A stretch of DNA of 60,093 bases from Alphaproteobacteria bacterium. GTDB lineage: Bacteria > Pseudomonadota > Alphaproteobacteria > JAJFIK01. The DNA lies in NCBI GenBank assembly GCA_021774965.1, contig JAJFIL010000011.1:1-60093 (forward strand). Reading direction: 5' to 3'. The notes beneath the pieces are model-generated. The model searched no databases and was not told the origin of the DNA. It saw only the letters and a list, made by a program, of their open reading frames with translations. Of the stretch, positions 7,328-16,998 are shown one piece after another (within the stretch, counting starts at the first letter, position 1; each line of letters starts with the position of its first letter). The translations under genes and the position numbers were made by a program.

Positions 7328-8203
7328 TCAGGTCCACTCTGCTGCATCCCCGCCAACGGGGATCTTGAGATAGCGCGCGCCATTTTCTTCAGGTGCAGGC
7401 AATCCGCCGCCGCGAATATTGACCTGGATCGCCGGCCACAGGAGCCGGGGTGTGGAAAGGCCAGCATCTTTGGTTGCTCGAAACGCAGCAAAAGCTTCTT
7501 CGCTGCGATACTCCGTAAGGTGAATATTTGCGGCCTTCTGTTCGGCGACAGTGACCATCCATTTCAGCTCCCTGCCGCCGGGCTGATAATCGTGGCACAT
7601 GTGGAGCCTGGTCTCATCAGGAAGGGATAGTGTTTTCTGGAGCGAGCGATAGAGCATCGCCCCATCCCCATCCGGAAAATCACAGCGCGCAGTGCCATAG
7701 TCGGGCATGAACATGGTATCACCCACAAACGCTGCATCCTCAAACGTATAGGTCACGCATGCCGGCGTATGCCCCGGCGTCTCCATCACACCGATGGCCG
7801 TACCGTTCAGAGGTAATTGATCTCCATCTGCCAGCATCAGATCAAAGCTTGCGTCCGCTTCAATAACCTCAAGCGGGGTGTTGTAGCGCCCAGCCCATTC
7901 TTTCTGGATCTTGGTAACGTGTTTGCTGATGCCAACCTTCGCGCCCAATCGATGTTGTAGATATTTGGCAGCGGTTAAATGATCCGCGTGAACGTGCGTT
8001 TCCAAAACGTAGCGCAGCTTGAGGTCCTTTTCTTCAAGATGAGCGATGAGCAAATCAGCTGCTTCGGTCGAAACTCTTCCATTGGTGGGGTTATAGTCCA
8101 GCACGGTATCGATGACGGCAGCTTCGCTGCCCGGACCATCGTGAAGAACGTGGGTCAGTGTAAAAGTATCTGGATGGAAAATAGTTTCAATATGCGAACT
8201 CAT
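7328..8203 (-). CDS. MBL-fold hydrolase, persulfide-dioxygenase-like
   Basis: A 291-residue metallo-beta-lactamase-fold enzyme. The metal motif is ETHVHADHLTA (HxHxDH), followed by TPGHTPACVTY and FVGDTMFMPDYGTARCDF. That pattern (TPGHT, then GD...D.GR/TARCDF) marks the ETHE1/Blh group, in which a single iron oxidises glutathione persulfide to sulfite. The late conserved H-D-Y segment CHDYQPGG is also present. GAGGGG lies eight bases before the start ATG. The cystathionine genes at the left end of the window could generate reduced sulfur, which would suit this activity, but they are about 6 kb away. A glyoxalase II role is less likely. Confidence 0.82.
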   Translation of the reverse strand: MSSHIETIFHPDTFTLTHVLHDGPGSEAAVIDTVLDYNPTNGRVSTEAADLLIAHLEEKDLKLRYVLETHVHADHLTAAKYLQHRLGAKVGISKHVTKIQKEWAGRYNTPLEVIEADASFDLMLADGDQLPLNGTAIGVMETPGHTPACVTYTFEDAAFVGDTMFMPDYGTARCDFPDGDGAMLYRSLQKTLSLPDETRLHMCHDYQPGGRELKWMVTVAEQKAANIHLTEYRSEEAFAAFRATKDAGLSTPRLLWPAIQVNIRGGGLPAPEENGARYLKIPVGGDAAEWT

Positions 8204-8377
8204 GCTGATCCCCTCAAAAAAATCCAGCCGACTTTATTCAGCTTTGTTGTGATTCGCAAAGGGGCAATGATGTTACGAGGCCCATTAGAATAATTCTGAA
8301 AACAGTGCGGCTTCTTGCGCCTTTTCCGTCTCAGATCTTCGGGTTAAGGTCTGCTTAACCATAAAAAGGGGTGGAAA

Positions 8378-9943
8378 ATGCCGGGACCTGTCATCGTAAT
8401 TGGCCTTGATGCGGCTGAGCCGTGGGTTATTGACCATTACATTGCCCAAGGCCGCATGCCGACAATGAAACGCCTGCGAGAGCAAGGCGCCTATGGGCTG
8501 GTTCAGAATCAAGAGCTCTACAAGGCCGAACCCGCTTTCACCACCTTCATGACCGGCGTCTGGCCAATGGAGACCGGTTATTGGGGCCGCATCGAATATG
8601 AAGCCGACAATCTGGATGTGGGGGAGCACAGCACTTATGCCTTTGACAAATATCCCATGTTCTGGGAGCTGGGCCAGGACTACAAGGTCTGCGCCTTTGA
8701 TCTTCCCCAAGCGAGCCTTTCTGGAAACCTGAACGGCATCGAAGTCGTGGCCTGGGGGGCCCACTCCCCCCGGCGAGGACGCGGCTCAAATCCGACAACC
8801 CTTTACGACGAGATCCTGGCAAAGCATGGTCCACACCCATGCCTGAACAGTGACAACAACAATATCTATTCTGAAAAGGAATCGGTTCAGCTGAAGCAAG
8901 AGTTGCAGATCGGCATTGACCGGCGCACGGCGATTACACTGGATCTTCTGGCCCGTGATGATTGGGATATGCTCCTGACCACGTTCGGTGAAGTCCATGC
9001 CGCAGAACATCAATATTGGCATTATGTATTTAATCATCCGCTCAAAGAACATATGGCTGAAGAAGGCCGGGATGATCTGGGCGATATCATGGAGCAAGTG
9101 GATGCCTCCATTGCCAAAATCGAAAATGCCGCGGGGCCTGGTGCCACCCTCTATATCTATTCCGCCCATGGCATGATGGAAAACAAGGCAGACATCTGCT
9201 CCGGCGCCTTTCTGGCCGAGATGCTTTATCGCTGGTCTTATGATGAGCCCGCTTTAGTGTCCCATCCGGCAGGCACACCCCCGCCACCACCAAGCTTTGA
9301 CTATCCGCGCCATATGAAACATGAGATTTGGGATGCGGTCACACTGGAAGGGCGAACGCGCCTTACCTCCCCGCGCGATCAGGAAGCCATGGGCATGTCC
9401 CTGAATTGGCAGCCCAGCAATTGGTATAAGTCTGCGTGGAAGGGAATGCGTGCCTTCTCCCTACCCTCTTATTCTGATGGTTATGTTCGCCTCAGCGTCA
9501 AAGGTCGCGACACTACCCCTGAAGGTGGGGGCGGACTGGTGGAACCGGAGGACTATCAAGCCACTTGCGATGAGATTATCAAATTGGTGATGGGTTGGCG
9601 CTGTGCCCGCACCGGTAAGGGCCTTGTAGATAAAGTCATCCGACCACGGAGCGATGTGTTGGCCAATGATCCCAACTTGCCAGATGCCGACATCGTTTTC
9701 TCATGGTCTGGCGCTGCAGCCACAGACATTGTAGAATCCGATGAATATGGCCAGATCGGCCCCGTCCCCTATTTCCGAACCGGGGATCACACCGTAAACG
9801 GCTTCATGCTGGCCAAGGGCCCAGGCATCGAACCCGGGCGCACGTTGAGTGAAGGCGAGGCTATCGATTTCGCGCCGACAATCCTCAATCTGGTGGGTGC
9901 CCCTGTGCCTTCCCATATGAAGGGCCGGGATTTGCTGGGCTAG
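8378..9943 (+). CDS. AlkP-superfamily phosphodiesterase/phosphohydrolase
   Basis: A 521-residue alkaline-phosphatase-superfamily hydrolase (type I phosphodiesterase group). The N-terminus VIVIGLDAAEP carries the first metal aspartate (D11). The nucleophile is a threonine in EPAFTTFMTG (T55 or T56). Further metal ligands are expected in TFGEVHAAEHQYWH, YSAHGMM and RTGDHTVNGFM. At residues 262-264 the usual S-D-H-G reads S-A-H-G, so the Asp partner of the second metal pair is missing. The C-terminal block AIDFAPTILNLVGAPVPSHM is typical of the superfamily. No signal peptide is seen. AAGGGGTGG precedes the start. Its stop overlaps that of the opposite glycosyltransferase gene by a few bases. It probably acts on an organic phosphate or sulfate linked to the envelope cluster that follows. 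Confidence 0.8.
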   Translation: MPGPVIVIGLDAAEPWVIDHYIAQGRMPTMKRLREQGAYGLVQNQELYKAEPAFTTFMTGVWPMETGYWGRIEYEADNLDVGEHSTYAFDKYPMFWELGQDYKVCAFDLPQASLSGNLNGIEVVAWGAHSPRRGRGSNPTTLYDEILAKHGPHPCLNSDNNNIYSEKESVQLKQELQIGIDRRTAITLDLLARDDWDMLLTTFGEVHAAEHQYWHYVFNHPLKEHMAEEGRDDLGDIMEQVDASIAKIENAAGPGATLYIYSAHGMMENKADICSGAFLAEMLYRWSYDEPALVSHPAGTPPPPPSFDYPRHMKHEIWDAVTLEGRTRLTSPRDQEAMGMSLNWQPSNWYKSAWKGMRAFSLPSYSDGYVRLSVKGRDTTPEGGGGLVEPEDYQATCDEIIKLVMGWRCARTGKGLVDKVIRPRSDVLANDPNLPDADIVFSWSGAAATDIVESDEYGQIGPVPYFRTGDHTVNGFMLAKGPGIEPGRTLSEGEAIDFAPTILNLVGAPVPSHMKGRDLLG

Positions 9944-10902
9944 TCTCGGTTTCCATTTACGACACCACCATGAGCCCCGCCGTGGGCAAAGGTATAGGGC
10001 ACCACGCGCTCTGCATCCCCATCTTCCAAGGCATCCAGAGCCCGTTCAAACCAGGGGCGAAGGCGGAAGTTGATGGTGACTTCAAAATCATTGGCGATGC
10101 CGTGATGAAAATTCAATGCGTCAGTCACGGTTCGCGTTGCGCTAATAATATCTCCGGCCCGCGCCTGAAGACCCGCAAGGCCCATGCCTGCGTTCAAACA
10201 TTCCACCGGAAATTGAGTGGAGCGGGAAGCAAACGTGCGCTCGAGATCTTTATAGGCTTCATCATTGCGTCCCATCCGCAAATAGAGAAGCCCTCGAAAC
10301 CAGTAATAGCGCATCCAGGTCGGATCCAGCCCGATGGCATGATCAAGGCGCCAGGCGTAATATTCATCTTTGCCCGGCAGTTTGTTTTCTTCCGGGTAAT
10401 GCAGGATTTCAAAGGCATCCGTCCAAACTGCCTCCACCCCCTTTTCTCGCAACGATGGCTGGACATTGTCGTGGACCAAGCCGCACTTGCCATAGCCCTT
10501 CCGGAACAAGCTCAGCTTATAATCGTCAACAATCCTGCCCCCCGGCAAAGTGGTCAGCCAGGGAGAGAAAAACCCGTGGGTATCTTCGTCATTGCTCCAG
10601 CTCACTACGCGTTTGAGGTCACGTACGGGAATACGCTCGTCCGCGTCCAGGCACATCTGCCAAGGGGCTTTGAGTTTTGAAAAACCTTCGTTGCGCAAAT
10701 CAGCAAGAGTGAAACAGCGTGCTTCTTCCAAACTTCCGCTCATTGGCGTGATGCCAAAGCAGTCTTGAAGAACTTCCTTGGTGCGGTCTGTCGAGCCTGT
10801 ATCAATGATGATGATTTCGGCAAAGAGGTCCGCCACCTCGCCGAGGCAGGACTCAATCCGGTTTTCCTCGTCTTTGACGGTCATGCAAAGGCCGATATCC
10901 AC
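9940..10902 (-). CDS. Glycosyltransferase family 2
   Basis: A 320-residue GT-A fold glycosyltransferase. The start region IGLCMTVKDEENRIESCLGE, the segment IIIIDTGSTDRT and the DxD-like CLDADERI (metal and nucleotide-sugar binding) are classic GT2 motifs. The second half has TPR-like helices (YYWFRGLLYLRMGRNDEAYKDL), a common arrangement in GT2 enzymes that glycosylate surface polymers or peptides. A TTG at 10914 is in frame, but the GTG at 10900-10902 has GGAG six bases upstream and is preferred. It diverges from the PaaK-like pair by about 108 bases and overlaps the stop of the AlkP-type gene. The acceptor is unknown. Confidence 0.82.
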   Translation of the reverse strand: MDIGLCMTVKDEENRIESCLGEVADLFAEIIIIDTGSTDRTKEVLQDCFGITPMSGSLEEARCFTLADLRNEGFSKLKAPWQMCLDADERIPVRDLKRVVSWSNDEDTHGFFSPWLTTLPGGRIVDDYKLSLFRKGYGKCGLVHDNVQPSLREKGVEAVWTDAFEILHYPEENKLPGKDEYYAWRLDHAIGLDPTWMRYYWFRGLLYLRMGRNDEAYKDLERTFASRSTQFPVECLNAGMGLAGLQARAGDIISATRTVTDALNFHHGIANDFEVTINFRLRPWFERALDALEDGDAERVVPYTFAHGGAHGGVVNGNRD

Positions 10903-11010
10903 CGAAAACTCCAAATCCTGAATTCTGCGCGGCGCACTTTGACAGGCCCAACTCGTGCTGACAACCGTGTCCTCGATGGGCTAGGGTGGGCGAAAATCAA
11001 GGGATGGGAA

Positions 11011-12444
11011 ATGGTATCAGCCAGGCCGCAGAGCCAAATCAATTCATTGCCGTTTAAGTCCGCAATCCCAGGGGTGGTGTTCCCCGCCCTGCCTGGGCCC
11101 AAAGCGCTGCCTATAATGGCTGTTCTTTATCAACTGGAACGCAATCAGTGGCTGGATGCTGCCGCCCACCGGAGTAGGAGTTTTGGCCAGCTGCATTCTC
11201 TTCTCAGCATCGCAGCGAAGAAGGTCCACTATTACCACATCCTGCTAGGCCGATTGGGCTTTGATCCGAATGTGCCTTTAAGCGAAGAATTTTGGGCCCA
11301 AATTCCGATCATGACACGGGGAACGCTTCAGGATGAAAAACAGCGTCTTCTATCAACCGATATTCCGCAGGAATACCAACCCTTCACCAAAGTGAATTCG
11401 TCTGGATCTACGGGCATGCCGGTTGAGGTTTATCAGCCTTCTTACAAGCGGACATTCTTCTCGGCCACCAATCTCTTGGAAGACGTAATTCACGGTGCTG
11501 ATTTTTCTAAAAAATCAGCGTCCATTCGGATCTTCAAAGGTATGGGCCTTACCTCAGAGGGCAAAGACCTGCCTCATTGGGGTGCCCCCGCAAGTGACTT
11601 GTTCCATACGGGGCCCAGTGCCCTTCTAGATGCCCGCCAGGACCCGGACGTTCAGGCCGATTGGGTAATCCGTCAGAACCCGGCCTATCTGCAGATATTC
11701 CCCTCAAACCTTGTGGCGCTGTTGCCGCTTCTCAGGGAGCGCGGAGCCAAGCTTTCCAACCTTCACTACATCAGATCCGTTGGCGAACAATTGCCGTCTT
11801 ACATTCGCGAAGAAGTGCGCGACTTACTTGGCGTAAAGATAGTCGACGCTTACTCAAGCCAGGAAGTGGGCTTCATGGCAATTCAGTGCCCGGAGCATGA
11901 TCACTATCACCTCTTGCAGGATGCTTGTTTTACAGAGATATTGAACGATGAAAATAAGCCTTGCGCACCGGGGGAAATTGGTCGGGTGGTGGTCACAGAC
12001 CTTCTGAACCCGGCCTTCCCGCTGATCCGCTATGACATCGGCGATTATGCAGAAGCCGGTGCGCCGTGCGATTGCGGGCGTGGTTGGCCGGTGGTTAATC
12101 GCATCATGGGCCGAGTAAGAAACCTTGTGACCTTTCCCGATGGATCGCGGCAATGGCCCATGACAGGCGGGGCTCACTTTGCCAAGATCGCCCCGGTTCG
12201 CCAGCATCAAATGATCCAGGAAACCCCAATGGCCTTGCGGATATTATTGGTGTCCGAACGTCCCCTTACGGACGATGAGAAAGCTGAGATCGTTGCGAGG
12301 GCACACCAGCACTTGGGGTCAAAGTTCGATACATCTATTGAGGAAGTTGGAGAAATTTCACGCGGAGAAAATGGCAAGTTCGAAGATTTCCGCTCCAACG
12401 TTACGCCTGAGATGATCGCCGCAGCGCGAAGGCAATACGCGTGA
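11011..12444 (+). CDS. PaaK/CapK-like adenylate-forming enzyme, copy 1
   Basis: A 477-residue member of the phenylacetate-CoA ligase/CapK family. The ATP-binding loop is NSSGSTGMPVEV. Later motifs are DAYSSQEVGFMAIQCPEHDH, PLIRYDIGDYAEAG and the CDCGR cysteine pair typical of PaaK relatives, then GRVRNLVTFPDG. The frame is open further upstream into the glycosyltransferase, but the ATG at 11011 gives the same length and alignment as the downstream paralogue and is preferred. It overlaps that paralogue by four bases (GTGA). Such enzymes activate a carboxylate as an acyl-adenylate, sometimes in surface-polymer pathways; the neighbours (GT2, AlkP-like, MFS) make that plausible, but no substrate can be named. 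Confidence 0.82.
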   Translation: MVSARPQSQINSLPFKSAIPGVVFPALPGPKALPIMAVLYQLERNQWLDAAAHRSRSFGQLHSLLSIAAKKVHYYHILLGRLGFDPNVPLSEEFWAQIPIMTRGTLQDEKQRLLSTDIPQEYQPFTKVNSSGSTGMPVEVYQPSYKRTFFSATNLLEDVIHGADFSKKSASIRIFKGMGLTSEGKDLPHWGAPASDLFHTGPSALLDARQDPDVQADWVIRQNPAYLQIFPSNLVALLPLLRERGAKLSNLHYIRSVGEQLPSYIREEVRDLLGVKIVDAYSSQEVGFMAIQCPEHDHYHLLQDACFTEILNDENKPCAPGEIGRVVVTDLLNPAFPLIRYDIGDYAEAGAPCDCGRGWPVVNRIMGRVRNLVTFPDGSRQWPMTGGAHFAKIAPVRQHQMIQETPMALRILLVSERPLTDDEKAEIVARAHQHLGSKFDTSIEEVGEISRGENGKFEDFRSNVTPEMIAAARRQYA

Positions 12445-13868
12445 GTCGCCCCCCAACCGATCTGCTGCCCTTTAATTCCAAATTGTCTTGGATGCGGGCG
12501 CTGGCCTTGCCTGATGAAAAGGGCATGCGTCACCTTCCTTTCCTTTATCAGTGGGAACGCTCGCAAAGCGCAAATCCAGAGGCCTTCCGGCAGCAGATGT
12601 TTGGTCAGCTTGGGTTGCTAACGCGGGCTGCATTTGAGTATACAGCGCACTACGAGAAGACGTTTGCAGAGGCAAATTTCGATCCGAGCCAACCTCTTGA
12701 TGAGGAGACATGGGCGAGCCTTCCGATCCTGTCGCGCAAGGAAATTCAGACCCAGGCTGAAGCCCTGACCCCGCGTGTGATCCCAAAAAGCCAACGCCAA
12801 GTGAAAAGAGTAAGCTCTTCCGGCTCAACGGGCACGCCCATTCAAGTCAATATACCGCCTATCCGCGGATATTTATGGGCCGCAGCCACCCTCCATGAAC
12901 ACATTCTGCATGATCGGGATTTTGCCAAGAAGGCTGCCGCCATTCGCGTGGTAAAAGACGGCGGCATCGGACCGCAAGGGCGCCATGGTACAGATTGGGG
13001 CAAACCTTTTACGGATCTTTTCCACACCGGCCCCGCGACCATGTTCGACATTCATCAGGATCCGGAGCTTCAGGCTGATTGGCTAATCCGTGAGGACCCT
13101 GGCTATCTTCTTGCCTTTCCTTCAAGTCTCGAGGCCTTGCTTCCCATCCTGAAAGACAAGAAGGCAGAGCTACCGGGCCTTGATCATTTCCGAACCATGA
13201 GCGAGCAATTGCCCTCCACGTTGCGGGAGGACGTCTATCGCCAGTTTGGGCGCAAGATCGTGGACATGTATTCCGCTCAGGAAGTAGGTTATATCGCCCT
13301 TCAATGCCCCGCTCATGATCACTATCACCTGTTTCAGGACATCTGCTTTACAGAAATCCTGCGAGAGGATGGCACCCCATGTGCGCCCGGCGAAATCGGC
13401 CGCGTGGTCGTAACGGACCCCTATAACTTCGTCTTCCCTATCATCCGATATGACACCGGCGATTTTGCGGAAATGGGGGAGCCTTGTGATTGCGGACGCA
13501 GCCATCCAGTGATCAAGCGCGTCATGGGGCGGGTGCGCAATCTCATCACCCTGCCCGATGGCAGCCGCCACTGGCCCATGACGGCATCACGAAGGCTGCA
13601 TGAAATCGGCGCCGTCGTACAGTTTCAGCTCATCCAATCATCGCTGAAGACCGTTGAAGCAAACCTTGTTTGCGAAAAACCTCTGGATGCGGAGCAAAAA
13701 GCAAAGATGGTTGAGACCATTCAGAATCGCCTCGGTTATCCCTTTGACGTTGCAATCAATGAAGTGAACTCCATCCCGCGCGGGGCCAATGGCAAGTTTG
13801 AGGAATTTAGGTCCGAAGTAACTCCCGAGACAGCTGCCCTGGCGCGCGCTAACCACCAGCCCGCTTGA
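12441..13868 (+). CDS. PaaK/CapK-like adenylate-forming enzyme, copy 2
   Basis: A 475-residue tandem paralogue of the preceding gene, with the same motif order: SSSGSTGTPIQV, MYSAQEVGYIALQCPAHDH, PIIRYDTGDFAEMG, CDCGRSHP and GRVRNLITLPDG. It starts at a GTG that overlaps the TGA of copy 1, so the pair is translationally coupled. The two align along their full length with no fusion or truncation, indicating tandem duplication followed by divergence. Both keep the ATP loop, so both may be active on different acids, or they may work as a heteromer. The MFS gene follows with a four-base overlap. Confidence 0.82.
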   Translation: MSRPPTDLLPFNSKLSWMRALALPDEKGMRHLPFLYQWERSQSANPEAFRQQMFGQLGLLTRAAFEYTAHYEKTFAEANFDPSQPLDEETWASLPILSRKEIQTQAEALTPRVIPKSQRQVKRVSSSGSTGTPIQVNIPPIRGYLWAAATLHEHILHDRDFAKKAAAIRVVKDGGIGPQGRHGTDWGKPFTDLFHTGPATMFDIHQDPELQADWLIREDPGYLLAFPSSLEALLPILKDKKAELPGLDHFRTMSEQLPSTLREDVYRQFGRKIVDMYSAQEVGYIALQCPAHDHYHLFQDICFTEILREDGTPCAPGEIGRVVVTDPYNFVFPIIRYDTGDFAEMGEPCDCGRSHPVIKRVMGRVRNLITLPDGSRHWPMTASRRLHEIGAVVQFQLIQSSLKTVEANLVCEKPLDAEQKAKMVETIQNRLGYPFDVAINEVNSIPRGANGKFEEFRSEVTPETAALARANHQPA

Positions 13869-15046
13869 AGTTCATGTCAAAGCTTGGCTCCATCACCCTT
13901 CTTGTGCTTGCAGAAATCGCAAGCATGAGCCTGTGGTTTACCTCCTCGGCAATCCTTCCAGATATGCTGGCCGAAACCATGATCAGCCCCGTCGCGCAAG
14001 CCTTGCTGGCAAGCGGTGTGCAGGCCGGGTTTGTGGTGGGAGCCTTAGCTTCTGCGGTGTTTGGCATTGCGGACCGCTTTGATCCACGCCGGGTCTTTGT
14101 TCTTTGTGCGGTGGCAGCGGCAGGTGCCAACGCAGCGCTGCTGATCGCTCCCGTCGGCGGCGAAGCGGCCATTTGCTTGCGGTTTCTCACTGGCGCCTTT
14201 CTGGCTGGTGTCTATCCCGTGGGTATGAAGATCGCTGTGGGCTGGGGCACCAAGGATCGCGGACTTCTGGTTGGACTGCTTGTTGGGGCGCTCACCCTGG
14301 GCTCAGCTGCGCCACATCTTTTCTCCTTCATGGGCGGGGCGGAATGGCGAATGGTAATTTCAGCCACTTCAATTCTTGCAGCACTGGGCGGCGTGATGAT
14401 CCTGGCCGCTGGCCTTGGCCCTCATCACGGCAAGGCACCCGCCTTCAATCCGCGCGCCGTATTGGTGGCCTGGACCGACCGGCGTATTCGCTTGGCCTAT
14501 TTCGGATATTTGGGACACATGTGGGAGCTTTATGCCATGTGGGCCTGGATTGGCGTTGCCGCGGCGGCGTCCTATTCCGTTTCCATGACCTCTGAGGCGG
14601 CAACAGAATTTGCAAAGCTGACGGCCTTTTTGGCCATAGCCCTGGGCGGATTGGCGTGCGTTCCAGCAGGGGCCGTCGCGGACCGCATCGGCAAGGCGCA
14701 GATGACTATTGTCGCTATGGCCATCAGCGGCAGCGCAGCGCTTCTTACTGCGCTGACTTTTGGCGGCGCACCCTGGATCAGCTTTATCGTGATCCTGATC
14801 TGGGGCATTTCGATTATCCCAGATTCGGCTCAGTTCTCCGCTCTGGTTGCTGATGCCGCCCCACCCGAATTAGCCGGAAGCCTGATGACCCTGCAGACGG
14901 CTTTGGGCTTTACTCTGACCATCGCCACCGTTCAGGCAACCCCGGTGCTAGCGGCCCATTTTGGCTGGCCTTTGATTTTGGGCGTCATGGCAATGGGGCC
15001 TCTTTTCGGCATTTTGGCCATGCGCAGACTTATTGTAGCTGAGTGA
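13865..15046 (+). CDS. MFS transporter
   Basis: About 390 residues with some twelve hydrophobic segments, arranged as two six-helix halves, the usual size of the major facilitator superfamily. The N-terminal half contains ADRFDPRRVFVLCA between helices 2 and 3, equivalent to the family loop, and GAVADRIGKAQMTI is its counterpart in the second half. The start is either the TTG at 13865, overlapping the previous stop, or the ATG at 13874. Coupling to the PaaK-like pair suggests it exports or imports a product or precursor of that pathway. Drug or small-acid transport are also possible. Confidence 0.82.
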   Translation: MKFMSKLGSITLLVLAEIASMSLWFTSSAILPDMLAETMISPVAQALLASGVQAGFVVGALASAVFGIADRFDPRRVFVLCAVAAAGANAALLIAPVGGEAAICLRFLTGAFLAGVYPVGMKIAVGWGTKDRGLLVGLLVGALTLGSAAPHLFSFMGGAEWRMVISATSILAALGGVMILAAGLGPHHGKAPAFNPRAVLVAWTDRRIRLAYFGYLGHMWELYAMWAWIGVAAAASYSVSMTSEAATEFAKLTAFLAIALGGLACVPAGAVADRIGKAQMTIVAMAISGSAALLTALTFGGAPWISFIVILIWGISIIPDSAQFSALVADAAPPELAGSLMTLQTALGFTLTIATVQATPVLAAHFGWPLILGVMAMGPLFGILAMRRLIVAE

Positions 15047-15138
15047 TCTTGCGGTTGATTGATTCATCGCATGCCATCATGGAATGAAGGCGTTAGAGTA
15101 CCCCCAGCTTTCCTGGAATGCCTTGCAAGGAGCACACA

Positions 15139-15582
15139 ATGAAAATTCCTGCCAATGCCTGGGTTGTTGTTGCCGACGGCCAGAAAGCACTCTTCCTAAA
15201 GAATATCGGATCAGCCATCGAGCCTACTTTGCATCTCATCGAAAAGGAGGCGCTGGATAATCCGCCTACCCATGAACAAGGCACTGATCGGCCAGGGCGA
15301 CATCCAGGCCGCGGCGCAGGTGTCTCCGGTGTGGAACAAACCGACTGGCACGCTTTTGAGAAGGAACAGTTCGCCCATGAAATCGCAGCGCGCCTTGATA
15401 AGGGGATTGCCGCAGACGCTTTTGATGGCTTCATCCTGATCGCCCCTGCCGCGACTTTAGGGGAGCTGAGATCCACTCTTGCGCCAGCAACCTCCGCGGC
15501 GCTGCGGGCAGAGATCGAGAAAGACCTCACCAAGCATACGATTGATGCAATCCTTGGCTTGATCGACGATTTCGAAGGTTGA
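15139..15582 (+). CDS. Host-attachment-type protein (AtsE-like)
   Basis: A 147-residue soluble protein of the family annotated as required for attachment to host cells. It begins IPANAWVVVADGQKALFLKN and carries the His/Arg/Gly-rich loop (HEQGTDRPGRHP). The C-terminal half ends with IAPAATLGELRSTL and an amphipathic helix. AAGGAG lies seven bases before the ATG at 15139. The structure is probably an eRF1/Pelota-like fold, and the host-attachment name derives from plant-associated bacteria, so the physiological role is uncertain. It is monocistronic, convergent with the chemotaxis gene, and ends in a bidirectional hairpin. Confidence 0.8.
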   Translation: MKIPANAWVVVADGQKALFLKNIGSAIEPTLHLIEKEALDNPPTHEQGTDRPGRHPGRGAGVSGVEQTDWHAFEKEQFAHEIAARLDKGIAADAFDGFILIAPAATLGELRSTLAPATSAALRAEIEKDLTKHTIDAILGLIDDFEG

Positions 15583-15620
15583 TCTTTTCCGAATAGGAAA
15601 CTCTTCAAGCTTGACAAAGA

Positions 15621-15653
15621 AAACGGCAGAGCACAATTCGTGATCTGCCGTTT
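15621..15653. terminator. Bidirectional terminator between convergent genes
   Basis: A 10-bp stem AAACGGCAGA / TCTGCCGTTT (15621-15630 and 15644-15653), extended inside by CAC/GTG, lies between the attachment-type gene and the MCP gene. The minus side runs into TTTTCTTTG, so it mainly ends the MCP operon; the plus side has a shorter T run. Confidence 0.65.
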
Positions 15654-15690
15654 ATCGATCTAGTGAACGGAGCGGAGCCCCGCCGAGAAG

Positions 15691-16998
15691 CTACGCCGCT
15701 GCTGCGTCGTCACCGCGGGCGCGAGCGCGCTCGAGATAGCCATTGATCTCCGTCTGCAAGCGGCTGGCTTGCATATTGAGCTCATTGGCCGCTTCGCTGA
15801 CAGCTGAACTGGCGGTTTCCGTCATCTGGATACCGTCAGATACGCCGCGCACATTTTCTGAAACCTCACTGGCCCCTTGCGATGCAAGAGTCACATTCTC
15901 GGCAATCTCGGAAGTTGCCGCAGATTGTTCCTCCATGCTTCCCGAAACCTCCGTGGTGGTTTCAGTCATGTGAGTAACGGTCTCATTGATACGCGAGATG
16001 GCGCTGGCTGCTTGAGTGGCTGCACTTTGCAGCCCTGCGACCTTGCTGGTGATCTCGTCCGTTGCCCGTGCCGTTTGACCGGACAGGGCCTTGACCTCGC
16101 TGGCGACAACGGCAAAACCCTTGCCTGCCTCGCCTGCTCGGGCCGCCTCGATGGTGGCATTCAGGGCAAGCAGGTTGGTTTGTGAGGCAATATTGGTGAT
16201 CGCTTCAACGATTTCGTTGATCGAATCCGCAGCCGCTGCAAGTTCTGCAAAAGACGACTGCATGACCATGATCTCATTTGAGGCTTCGTCTGTTGCCTGC
16301 CGTGACCGGCCAACGCTGCTTTCAACGCCCGTAACGGAAGCCGAAAGCTCCTCAATGGCCGCTGCAACTGCACTCACATTCTGTGCGGTATTTTGCGTGG
16401 CCTGATCAATAAGTTGAGATTGCTGTGAAGATTGGGCCACCGAAGATGAGAGCTCTTCAGCCGTGGCTGCCAGTTCCGCTGCCGCAGATCCGACACTGTT
16501 GGCAACTTCCCGAACCGAGCCTTCAAACTCATCCGTTAGGCGATCAAATTCAACAAGTTGAGCATGCATAACTTCGCTGGTCTTGTTGGTGACCTGGGCA
16601 ACCCGGCCAAAGGCACCCAACATGCCTTCGGTCAGAACGCGCCGGTAAAACTTCTTTTGAGCAACGTTTTCAAGAGATGCTGAGGTTTCCCGCAAGATAG
16701 CATCTGCTGTATCAAGCTGCTTGTTGATGGCACGTTCCAGATCGCCAATTTCACCAACATCCGTGATGCCAATGATGCGGGCTTCGAGGTCACCCCCTGC
16801 GCCCTGACGAGAAATCGCACAAGCTCGAACTAACATGGCGCGGGCCTGGCCAATTGTCAGGTATCCATAAGCTGCTGCTGCAATGCCAATGGCCGCAAAC
16901 AAAATACCGAACAGGCCGCCAAATATCGCAAGAACGGCAGCGGCGGCTGCAACACCAAAGGCATATTGCGCTTTAGAGAGAGAAGACAAATTCGTCAT
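15691..16998 (-). CDS. Methyl-accepting chemotaxis protein without periplasmic sensor
   Basis: A 435-residue chemoreceptor. Two closely spaced hydrophobic segments (about residues 12-50, Ala/Gly/Ile-rich) form a membrane hairpin with almost no periplasmic loop. A linker with a HAMP-like part follows. The long coiled-coil signalling domain carries the tip [20 protein letters not shown] and [13 protein letters not shown], the CheA/CheW contact region. No ligand-binding domain is present. The gene overlaps the end of the upstream PAS gene by 26 bases, so the two are coupled and together reproduce the layout of the aerotaxis receptor Aer as two polypeptides. AGAGGG precedes the start. Confidence 0.9.
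   Translation of the reverse strand: MTNLSSLSKAQYAFGVAAAAAVLAIFGGLFGILFAAIGIAAAAYGYLTIGQARAMLVRACAISRQGAGGDLEARIIGITDVGEIGDLERAINKQLDTADAILRETSASLENVAQKKFYRRVLTEGMLGAFGRVAQVTNKTSEVMHAQLVEFDRLTDEFEGSVREVANSVGSAAAELAATAEELSSSVAQSSQQSQLIDQATQNTAQNVSAVAAAIEELSASVTGVESSVGRSRQATDEASNEIMVMQSSFAELAAAADSINEIVEAITNIASQTNLLALNATIEAARAGEAGKGFAVVASEVKALSGQTARATDEITSKVAGLQSAATQAASAISRINETVTHMTETTTEVSGSMEEQSAATSEIAENVTLASQGASEVSENVRGVSDGIQMTETASSAVSEAANELNMQASRLQTEINGYLERARARGDDAAAA

Noticed and set aside
10765-11010. Longer N-terminus for the first PaaK-like protein
   Set aside because: It would run inside the glycosyltransferase gene on the other strand and has no counterpart in the paralogue; the ATG at 11011 aligns the two proteins.
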